From positions 1-5,037 of the forward strand of contig JAPJPH010000077.1 in assembly GCA_030825745.1 (NCBI GenBank): a DNA stretch of 5,037 nucleotides. Reading direction: 5' to 3'. The notes under the pieces are model-generated. The model did not search any database. It was not told the origin of the DNA and saw only the letters and a program-made list of their open reading frames with translations. How positions within the stretch are numbered: the stretch's first letter is position 1; every line of letters begins with the position of its first letter. The stretch comes from Anaerococcus sp. (GTDB lineage: Bacteria > Bacillota > Clostridia > Tissierellales > Peptoniphilaceae). The translations under genes and the position numbers were made by a program. This document shows positions 1-5,007 of this stretch, piece by piece.

Positions 1-486
1 CTAATGGTCTATTTTGCCACTCTTCTATGGTTGGTAGTATTTTGTTGGTTATTTTGCTTACCATTGTTTCTGATATTCCAAACCCATAAATATCTTTGAT
101 ATGAGATGATATATCTATTGTTGTAATCCCTTTTGCATACATTGATATTATCTGGTTTTCTATGTTAGAAATATCTTTTTCATATTTTTTAAAGACTGAG
201 GTTCAAATGTTCCTTCTCTGTCTCTTGGAATACTTAAATCTATATTCCCATATGATGATTTAACTGTTTTTTTGCTTGATCTATTCCTTGTGTTAAGCGA
301 TAATGGCTTTTCTCCATATTCATAATCTAAATGTTCATCAAGTTCTGCTTTTAAAAGTTCTTCCATGGTATCTCCAAGAAGTTCTTTTAATACTTCTTGA
401 ATGTCTTGTGCATTTTGAGGTTTATATTCCTCAATTAACATTTTAGCTATTTTACTTCCTCTTGATTCTGGCCTTTTTCTTGGCAT
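1..486 (-). pseudogene. IS256-family transposase, frame-interrupted and running off the window
   Basis: This encodes a DDE transposase of the Mutator/IS256 type (Transposase_mut), which would cut and move the element. Frame 0 runs from ATG 486 for 108 residues to a TAG at 160-162. It shows the family N-terminus: an EEYKPQNAQDIQEVLKELL helix, a DEHLDYEYGEK stretch, and SSYGNIDLSIPRDREGTFEPQ. The family then continues in the -1 frame from about 187 to the window edge for 62 residues, with KYEKDISNIENQIISMYAKG, DIYGFGISETMVSKIT and IEEWQNRPL. The frame change falls in a run of six A (185-190). One missing A, or a -1 slip, joins the halves into the expected SLKKYEKDISN. The part seen ends just before the first catalytic Asp; full family proteins are about 400 residues. 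The start is supported by CAGGAGG (494-500) upstream of the ATG. This family normally uses a single ORF, so a broken gene is the default reading, with programmed frameshifting as the alternative. Confidence 0.85.
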
Positions 487-493
487 AAAAATT

Positions 494-529
494 CCTCCTG
501 GTTATTTTCTCTTTACCCTAATCAGGAGG
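494..529 (-). promoter_or_regulatory. Hairpin able to mask the transposase Shine-Dalgarno site
   Basis: On the minus strand CCTCCTG (529-523) is a perfect complement of CAGGAGG (500-494), which is the Shine-Dalgarno site of the transposase. The 7-bp stem extends by three further A-T pairs after one mismatch, leaving a 14-base loop. In an RNA that contains both arms the ribosome binding site would be paired. The upstream arm lies inside the element but upstream of a weak candidate internal promoter, so only long transcripts from outside would carry both arms. Masking of transposase initiation in impinging transcripts is established for other IS elements such as IS10 and IS50; its operation here is inferred. 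Confidence 0.6.
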
Positions 530-542
530 TTTCTATACACAA
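515..542 (-). promoter_or_regulatory. Weak candidate internal promoter of the transposase
   Basis: On the minus strand TTGTGT (542-537) and TAGGGT (520-515) are separated by 16 bases. Both hexamers are poor matches to sigma-A boxes. Position is the main argument: transcripts starting near 508-505 would carry the Shine-Dalgarno site but not the CCTCCTG masking arm at 523-529. Confidence 0.25.
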
Positions 543-558
543 AATTTTACACAGTCTC
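534..558. repeat. Putative terminal inverted repeat of the IS256-family element
   Basis: Read inward on the minus strand from 558 the sequence begins GAGACTGTGTAAAATTTTG and continues TGTATA. It lies between the transposase leader and host intergenic DNA. It resembles IS256-family ends, which are typically 20-30 bases. The matching end is not in the window, so the assignment rests on position and resemblance only. Confidence 0.55.
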
Positions 559-567
559 ATTAAATTT

Positions 568-613
568 TAAGAAAATAAATTCTTAGTTAATAGCCTATAA
601 AAAACTTTTTTAT
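568..613 (-). other. Two AT-rich inverted repeats at the 3' end of the 112-residue gene
   Basis: Positions 597-604 and 606-613 form an all-AT palindrome (ATAAAAAA / TTTTTTAT) around a single C, overlapping the stop codon at 610-612. Positions 568-573 and 580-585 (TAAGAA / TTCTTA) form a second weak stem with a six-base loop. Neither has a GC-rich stem followed by a clean U-tract, so I do not call either a terminator. The operon may read through into the adjacent IS. Confidence 0.25.
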
Positions 614-948
614 CTGGAATTTCTACCTACTTCTATATCTAATACTCCACTATCATAGTTTATCTTAAAATAATCAACTAGATAGGCTAGATATTTTAAT
701 TCTGACTCATCAGATGAATCTAAGAGGCCTTCGTAATAGTCATCGTATTCATATAGTCTAGGCTTGTTGAAAATTTGCTTTAATTTTTCTATATTGACTA
801 ATTTATCATTTACTGATCCTGTCATAGCTATAATTATTTTATCCTTATCTACTTTTATGGATGTATCTAGGCTTGTAAAATCATATGCGACATAGATCAT
901 TGTTAGAATACTAGCGTATTTTCTAGCTCTTTCTTTTTTTCTAATCAT
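610..948 (-). CDS. Hypothetical 112-residue acidic protein coupled to the DUF1576 gene
   Basis: I do not recognise this family. The protein starts with a basic patch (MIRKKERARK), followed by a hydrophobic stretch at about 12-22 that is too short and polar to be a confident membrane segment. The middle has a likely beta strand (KDKIIIAM, 35-42) and a helix (NIEKLKQIF, 52-60). The C-terminal half is acidic and tyrosine-rich (YEYDDYYEGLLDSSDESEL, 66-84) and ends in a likely strand pair. There is no signal peptide and no cysteine. The start at 948 is supported by AAAGGA seven bases upstream. It overlaps the last 8 bases of the upstream membrane-protein gene, which points to translational coupling and a linked job, such as a cytosolic partner. 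Codon use matches its neighbour, so it looks like a real host gene. Confidence 0.75.
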   Translation of the reverse strand: MIRKKERARKYASILTMIYVAYDFTSLDTSIKVDKDKIIIAMTGSVNDKLVNIEKLKQIFNKPRLYEYDDYYEGLLDSSDESELKYLAYLVDYFKINYDSGVLDIEVGRNSR

Positions 949-2179
949 CTGTAATCCTTTCTCTAAAGTCTCTAATTAGTGGAACTAGGATTGCTGCTAC
1001 AAACCCTCCTGCTAGACCATTGTTATAAAGGTTAATGCCCCCATGTAAAAACCCAACATTGGTTGCTACTGCCTTATGGATAAAGCCTGCTAATATCCCA
1101 TAAAATATTCCATACTCTCCTGCTATTGGTGCTAGGGTTGTTGAAAATAGTGCAACTATTATAGCATCGGTGCTTGAGATGCCATATTTATTTATACTTG
1201 ATGCTAGGTATACTCCTAGAATTATTGGTATTACGTTTTTTGGATGTTTTCCAAAGGCAGCAAATCCCATTACTGTAAGAACTCCACCTAGGACTGGTCC
1301 ATTTAGTATACCCCCACATATTTTTACAAAGGCTAGACTTATTAAACCCATAAGGCCCATATTTATAAGGGCTAATCCTTCATTTGTTTCCATTACAAAA
1401 TCGCTAACTAACCTACCACTGCTATTTAGGATATTTTTATATCCCTTTAATCCCTTATTTATAATAAGACCATATATTACCATAGCCAAGGTTAATATAA
1501 GCATAAATCTAAAGATCAGTTTATCATCTGCCTCATATATCACCTTTATTATAGGGATTTCTATATCAAACATCCTTAAAAATCCTGCTATGGGTATGCC
1601 TATAATTCCTATGGTAAAACCTATGTTATATAAGCAATAACCATCATGAAATCTAAGCATATAACTAGATAAGGGCACTATGATAAATCCTATTAGGACT
1701 CCTACCCCAAGACCTAGGAATATACCTACTGGCAAGCTAAAATCTAGACCAAATATGAATAGACTTACAACTGGACTCATGCCTGTAACAAAGCATAGGA
1801 CATGCATAAAGTTTGCTATATTGATTTTTTTATAGCTGGTATATAAGTATACACCAAGCATTAGTGGTAGTGAATTTATAAGGTTTTTACCAAAAAAGCT
1901 AAAGCCTGTTACTGTTAGTATTCCTGCAACTAAGGCACCTGTCAATCTTGCCTTGCTTTTATGGGCTAGAGCTACTGATAGAATACACATAAGGCCTGCA
2001 TTTACAAAGCTTGCACCAACTCCCCCTAATTTCATATAATCAGATATTAGTATTGAAGGGTAGAGAATTATCTTTATTATGCCATGGTATATATTTCTTG
2101 GGTTTGAAAAAAATAGGCCAAATATTATAAAGGAAATACCAAATATATATAGATCCCTATATTCAAATTTTTTATTCAT
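941..2179 (-). CDS. DUF1576-family polytopic membrane protein
   Basis: This is a 412-residue integral membrane protein. I recognise it as DUF1576, a Firmicutes family of unknown function. At least ten hydrophobic segments are visible, starting with residues 10-24 and 33-46, and there is no cleaved signal peptide. The protein is an internal duplication. Residues 57-112 (VNAGLMCIL, TGFSFFGKN, LMLGVYL) match 270-325 (INMGLMGLI, MGFAAFGKH, IILGVYL) at a constant offset of 213. FHDGYCLYNIG (177-187) matches LHGGINLYNNG (378-388). The repeated glycine-rich and Gly-Lys motifs within membrane segments suggest a transporter or channel fold with pseudo-twofold symmetry; this is inference. ATG 2179 has only a weak GAG-type ribosome site, eight bases upstream. 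A tiny ORF ends in the ATGA over this start and has a better site. The gene is followed by the overlapping 112-residue gene. Confidence 0.85.
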   Translation of the reverse strand: MNKKFEYRDLYIFGISFIIFGLFFSNPRNIYHGIIKIILYPSILISDYMKLGGVGASFVNAGLMCILSVALAHKSKARLTGALVAGILTVTGFSFFGKNLINSLPLMLGVYLYTSYKKINIANFMHVLCFVTGMSPVVSLFIFGLDFSLPVGIFLGLGVGVLIGFIIVPLSSYMLRFHDGYCLYNIGFTIGIIGIPIAGFLRMFDIEIPIIKVIYEADDKLIFRFMLILTLAMVIYGLIINKGLKGYKNILNSSGRLVSDFVMETNEGLALINMGLMGLISLAFVKICGGILNGPVLGGVLTVMGFAAFGKHPKNVIPIILGVYLASSINKYGISSTDAIIVALFSTTLAPIAGEYGIFYGILAGFIHKAVATNVGFLHGGINLYNNGLAGGFVAAILVPLIRDFRERITDD

Positions 2180-2211
2180 ATATTTTTCTCTTTCATATTA
2201 ATTAGACTCCT
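2176..2211 (-). promoter_or_regulatory. Leader mini-ORF (MKEKNI) with Shine-Dalgarno, overlapping the DUF1576 start
   Basis: On the minus strand AGGAG (2211-2207) stands ten bases before an ATG (2196) that opens a six-codon ORF ending in TGA (2178-2176). That TGA overlaps the ATG of the membrane protein as ATGA. The membrane-protein ATG itself has only a weak site. Ribosomes could therefore load at the strong site, translate six codons and reinitiate. Equally, the AGGAG may be chance, because no composition or conservation argument is possible at this length. Confidence 0.3.
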
Positions 2212-2221
2212 AATTTCCTAT

Positions 2222-2227
2222 GTTATA
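2222..2227 (-). promoter_or_regulatory. Candidate -10 element for the DUF1576 gene pair
   Basis: TATAAC (2227-2222, minus strand) lies in a very AT-rich stretch between the korB terminator and the DUF1576 start. There is no good -35 hexamer 16-18 bases upstream; the best is TTCTAT. A start near 2215 would leave a very short leader just ahead of the AGGAG at 2211-2207. A promoter is expected here because the terminator at 2259-2286 separates the two operons, but the exact element is weakly supported. Confidence 0.3.
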
Positions 2228-2258
2228 TATTTGTTATTTTTTATATAGAAGTCTTTGT

Positions 2259-2286
2259 AAAAAAACCGAGGTTATTAGCCTCGGCT
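2259..2286 (-). terminator. Rho-independent terminator of the korAB operon
   Basis: On the minus strand CCGAGG (2284-2279) pairs perfectly with CCTCGG (2271-2266) across a seven-base loop and is followed at once by seven T (2265-2259). A G-U and an A-U pair can extend the base of the stem. It starts 12 bases after the korB stop (2299-2297) and separates the operon from the DUF1576 gene pair. Confidence 0.92.
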
Positions 2287-2296
2287 GATATAATCT

Positions 2297-3154
2297 TTAT
2301 TTCATCCTATCCATTACAGCTTTAACTTTTTGTGGATCAACACTTCTATCTAGCATAGGAGTATCATCTTTTCCTAAAAAGCCGTATTTATCTTGGTAGG
2401 TTTCAAAAGGTACATTATATAAAATACCTGTTGGTATTTCATCATCCCAGAACATAGCTTTTTTCATAGCTTCATCAAAGTTTGTTGGATCATATGACTC
2501 ATCTAGTGGTTTTACTCTTTCTTTGTACCATTGGAAGGTGTTTACCTTATTCCATGTTATACATGGTTGTAGAACATCTACTAGAGCATATCCTTCATAT
2601 TCGATTGCTGCTTTTATTATTTCTGTTAGTTGTTTTTGATCTCCTGAAAATCCGCGGGCTACAAATCCAGCTCCAAGTGATAGGGCTAGGGCTAGGGGAT
2701 GCATCATTTGATTTTTGTTTCCATCTTTAGCAAAAGTTTGTGCTTGGCCTAGGCTTGTTGTTGGAGATACTTGACCCTTGGTTAGTCCGTAAACTTGGTT
2801 GTTATGAACTATTTGTGTTATATCAATATTTCTTCTAATAGCATGCATTAAGTGGTTTCCACCCTCACCATAACCATCACCATCTCCACCTTCTGTTATA
2901 ACTTTAACCTTGTGGTTGGATAGCTTTATACCGATACCTACAGGGATTGATCTACCATGAAGTCCTGCAAAGGCATGAAGGTCTATATATTGTGGCATCT
3001 TTCCAGCTTGGCCGATACCTGCTGACATGATTACATCATCAAGTCCTAGGTCTAGCTCTTCTAGGGCTGCTTTTAAACTTGCTCTAATACCTGGGTTACC
3101 ACAACCAGGGCACCATTGGGTTTCATCAGTTATTTTAAATTCGTAGTTTTTCAT
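2297..3154 (-). CDS. korB: 2-oxoacid:ferredoxin oxidoreductase, beta subunit
   Basis: This is the thiamine-diphosphate and Fe-S subunit of a CoA-dependent 2-oxoacid oxidoreductase. With KorA it decarboxylates a 2-oxoacid to an acyl-CoA and reduces ferredoxin in the cytoplasm. The 285 residues are normal for the family. WCPGCGNPG (14-22) gives two cluster cysteines, C15 and C18. GDGD (90-93) with HNNQVYGLTKGQ (117-128) is the ThDP-Mg site. LQPC (195-198) supplies a further cysteine. The position of the third ligand in well-studied homologues (GIGC) is Gln49 here (GIGQAGK), and the protein has only three Cys in all; the nearby Lys52 is kept. The start is fixed by GGAGGAG (3166-3160) five bases before ATG 3154, and it overlaps the korA stop as ATGA, so the two are coupled. 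Substrate (2-oxoglutarate, pyruvate or branched-chain) cannot be told from sequence; the kor name is by convention. Confidence 0.93.
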   Translation of the reverse strand: MKNYEFKITDETQWCPGCGNPGIRASLKAALEELDLGLDDVIMSAGIGQAGKMPQYIDLHAFAGLHGRSIPVGIGIKLSNHKVKVITEGGDGDGYGEGGNHLMHAIRRNIDITQIVHNNQVYGLTKGQVSPTTSLGQAQTFAKDGNKNQMMHPLALALSLGAGFVARGFSGDQKQLTEIIKAAIEYEGYALVDVLQPCITWNKVNTFQWYKERVKPLDESYDPTNFDEAMKKAMFWDDEIPTGILYNVPFETYQDKYGFLGKDDTPMLDRSVDPQKVKAVMDRMK

Positions 3155-4812
3155 ATGATCTCCTCCAATTCACTTACAAGCTCTTCTAGATAAAATGCTC
3201 TACCATCATATTTATTGATTAAATGATCTGCCTTAACTAGAGCTTCTTGTCTGATTAGGCTTTCAAATTGGCCATCTTTATTTAGCTCAACAACTATATA
3301 CTTATCTGCTTTTTTGTGATATTCATTGAATTTATCTAGTTTAATTGGGAATACATCTGCATAGGATAGGGCCTTAATTTTATGGCCTTTTTCATTTAAT
3401 AACTCTACAGCATCTTTAACTACACCATAGGTTGATCCCCAACATACTACTAGGGTATCAAAATCATCAACACCTACTTCCCATGCATCTTCTAGGTCTT
3501 CTTTTATTCCCTTAAACTTTCTATCTCTTTTATCTACTTGGGCAACTCTATTTTCAGCACTCTCATCAGTTCTACCAAATTCGTTGTGCTCATCAGAGTC
3601 AACTATAATCATATTTCCATTAGATCTGGTTGGTATTAGTCTAGGACTAACTCCACTTTCAGTAACTTCATATCTGTTATATGTGCCTGGTTCATAGTCA
3701 TTAGCATCAGCTAGGTGTCTATCAATTTTAATATCTAGGTCAAATGGTTCTACACTTACATTTGTAGATGATAGATCCTTATCACTCATTAGAATTACTG
3801 GAATTTGGTGCTTATCTGCTTGGTCAAAGGCTCTTACTGTTTGATTAAAGGCATCTTCTGCATTTCTTGGAGCTATAACCTTCCTTGGATATTCACCATG
3901 ACCATTATGAACTATAAATCTTAAGTCAGCTTGTTCTGTATCTGTTGGAAGTCCTGTAGCAGGGCCTGGTCTTTGAACATCAACTATAACAACAGGTTGT
4001 TCGATTATACCAGCTAGTGAGAAAGCCTCGCTCATTAGGGCCATACCAGCTCCTGATGAACCTGTCATAGCACGAACTCCTGCAAAGGATGCTCCAAGAG
4101 CCATATTTAGAGCTGCTACCTCATCCTCGCATTGGTCTACTACTATTTCTAATTCTTTTGATACATCTGATAGGAAACCTAATATTCCTGATGATGGGGT
4201 CATTGGGTAAGCACTATAGAATTTACATCCTGCAGCTGCAGCACCTAACCCAACTGCCTCATTACCATTTACTAGGATAGTTTCTTTATGATCAACTGTT
4301 ACTACTTCTGATTTTGTTATTTCATAACCATAGTCTAGGGCCTTGATATTTCCATCTATTAGGGATTCTTTGAAGGTTGATTTTATAACATCTTCTCCCA
4401 CCTTGATATCTAGGCCAAATTTACCCATTAACATACCAAGACCTATGGTTGTTATCATTTTAGGGTTACCAAATTCAGTTGCCTTAGATACAAGGTCATA
4501 CTTTTTAGTATTTTCAAATCCTTCTATTTTCTCATCACAAAAACTTACACCATCTTCTTTTAGTCTGTCTAAGTGAATTTCTAGGGTTTCAGCATTTAAA
4601 GCAAAAATTACATCTAAATACTTACTTTGGCTTGAGATTTCCTTATCTGAAAATCTGATTTGGAAAAAGTTGTGTCCACCTCTGACACGGGATCTGTAGT
4701 CTGAAGTAGTGTAGATATTATAACCACTTCTTTGTAATACTTTATTAAAAAGGCTAGCTACTGTGTCCATTCCTTGACCAGCAGCACCACCAATCAGTAC
4801 GTTATATTCCAT
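3151..4812 (-). CDS. korA: 2-oxoacid:ferredoxin oxidoreductase, fused gamma-alpha subunit
   Basis: This is the large partner of KorB, 553 residues. An N-terminal gamma domain (about 1-170) has a glycine-rich start (LIGGAAGQGMDT, 6-17) and SRVRGGHNFFQIR (41-53). The alpha domain follows from about 180: YPMTPSS (202-208, the family YPITPSS substrate motif), CEDEVAALNMALGASFAG (228-245), SSGAG (252-256) and QRPGPATGLPT (280-290, Ala where Ser is frequent). SDEHNEFGR (406-414) and the C-terminal region with VVCWGS (456-460) and VVELNKDGQ (507-515) complete the usual order. No ferredoxin-like delta domain is present, as expected for two-subunit enzymes. AGGAGG (4823-4818) stands five bases before ATG 4812. 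It is first in the operon and overlaps korB by four bases. Regulation is probably by iron through the Fur box upstream. No frameshift or truncation is seen; the substrate is not assignable. Confidence 0.94.
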   Translation of the reverse strand: MEYNVLIGGAAGQGMDTVASLFNKVLQRSGYNIYTTSDYRSRVRGGHNFFQIRFSDKEISSQSKYLDVIFALNAETLEIHLDRLKEDGVSFCDEKIEGFENTKKYDLVSKATEFGNPKMITTIGLGMLMGKFGLDIKVGEDVIKSTFKESLIDGNIKALDYGYEITKSEVVTVDHKETILVNGNEAVGLGAAAAGCKFYSAYPMTPSSGILGFLSDVSKELEIVVDQCEDEVAALNMALGASFAGVRAMTGSSGAGMALMSEAFSLAGIIEQPVVIVDVQRPGPATGLPTDTEQADLRFIVHNGHGEYPRKVIAPRNAEDAFNQTVRAFDQADKHQIPVILMSDKDLSSTNVSVEPFDLDIKIDRHLADANDYEPGTYNRYEVTESGVSPRLIPTRSNGNMIIVDSDEHNEFGRTDESAENRVAQVDKRDRKFKGIKEDLEDAWEVGVDDFDTLVVCWGSTYGVVKDAVELLNEKGHKIKALSYADVFPIKLDKFNEYHKKADKYIVVELNKDGQFESLIRQEALVKADHLINKYDGRAFYLEELVSELEEII

Positions 4813-4840
4813 TGATTCCTCCTATTTTGTTCTAATATAA

Positions 4841-4869
4841 TTAATACCCTACTTGCTAATGATTATCAA
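4841..4869 (-). promoter_or_regulatory. Predicted sigma-A promoter of korAB
   Basis: On the minus strand TTGATA (4869-4864) matches the -35 consensus at five of six positions. It is followed after exactly 17 bases by TATTAA (4846-4841), four of six against TATAAT. Transcription would start near 4834, leaving a leader of about 20 bases that includes AGGAGG. The AT-rich stretch upstream (4870-4920) could serve as an UP-like element. No better pair was seen in 4813-4960. Confidence 0.6.
4854..4868. promoter_or_regulatory. Fur-box-like operator overlapping the kor -35 element
   Basis: On the minus strand the 15-mer TGATAATCATTAGCA matches the Bacillus-type 7-1-7 Fur box TGATAATNATTATCA at 13 of 14 specified positions. 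In the wider 19-base frame (4855-4873) it matches the classical Fur box at 17 of 19. It covers most of the predicted -35 hexamer and the adjacent spacer, a repressing position. PerR and Zur boxes are related in shape but differ in detail, so Fur is the best reading. Binding is inferred. Confidence 0.65.
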
Positions 4870-4966
4870 TATCTAATTTTTGATTTTATTTAGATTTTAC
4901 AAAATTTTTGCTAACAATCTATCAGTCTAAAGCATAAAGTAATAATCTCTCTTTATATATGTAACC

Positions 4967-5007
4967 AAAAAACCACTTTTCTAACTATATTAGTTAAAAA
5001 AAGTGGT
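4967..5007 (-). terminator. Rho-independent terminator of a gene beyond the right edge
   Basis: ACCACTTTT (4972-4980) pairs perfectly with AAAAGTGGT (4999-5007). An inner stem TAACTA/TAGTTA (4982-4987 with 4991-4996) follows a small internal loop and closes on a three-base loop. On the minus strand the stem runs straight into a U-tract (4972-4967). On the plus strand five T follow after three bases, so it could act in both directions. No plus-strand gene precedes it, so it most likely ends a minus-strand gene to the right. One frame shows a stop codon at 5016-5014, which would suit such a gene's end, but only seven codons are visible. Confidence 0.85.

Larger units (their letters stand above)
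1..558 (-). mobile_element. IS256-family insertion sequence, promoter-proximal end (partial)
   Basis: The sequence from the window edge to about 558 is the start of an IS256 (Mutator-like) element read on the minus strand. It contains a transposase N-terminus with strong family resemblance, a short leader, and a terminal sequence reading inward GAGACTGTGTAAAATTTTG, which looks like IS256-family ends as I remember them. The right boundary is placed at 558 from this terminus. The opposite inverted repeat and the direct target repeat are outside the window, so the boundary is not proven. The flank just outside (559-567, attaaattt) would be one copy of an 8-9 bp target duplication if the family rule holds. 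The element sits downstream of, and in the same orientation as, the 941-2179/610-948 gene pair, so read-through from that pair would enter it. Confidence 0.8.

Noticed and set aside
597..613. AT-only palindrome at the end of the 112-residue gene as a terminator
   Set aside because: The stem has no GC pairs apart from the single central base, which leaves no real loop, and it overlaps the stop codon. It does not meet the usual form of a rho-independent terminator.
1170..1640. Plus-strand ORF of 156 codons
   Set aside because: It lies wholly inside the DUF1576 gene on the other strand, its product looks like no family I know, and it has no supporting ribosome site. It is a shadow of a hydrophobic coding region.
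2674..2698. Short tandem repeat gggctagggctaggggat
   Set aside because: It encodes the Leu-Ala-Leu-Ala run (154-159) of KorB in frame with normal family sequence. It is coding, not a separate element.
2482..2730. Plus-strand ORF of 82 codons antisense to korB
   Set aside because: It has low-complexity Leu/Met-rich content, typical of an antisense frame over a conserved gene.
4089..4576. Two plus-strand ORFs (4089-4280 and 4343-4576) antisense to korA
   Set aside because: Both fall within conserved korA domains on the opposite strand and have no independent evidence.
4871..4895. Inverted repeat ATCTAA / TTAGAT upstream of the kor promoter
   Set aside because: The arms are only six bases in AT-rich DNA with a long spacer, so it is likely chance; the adjacent Fur box is far better supported.
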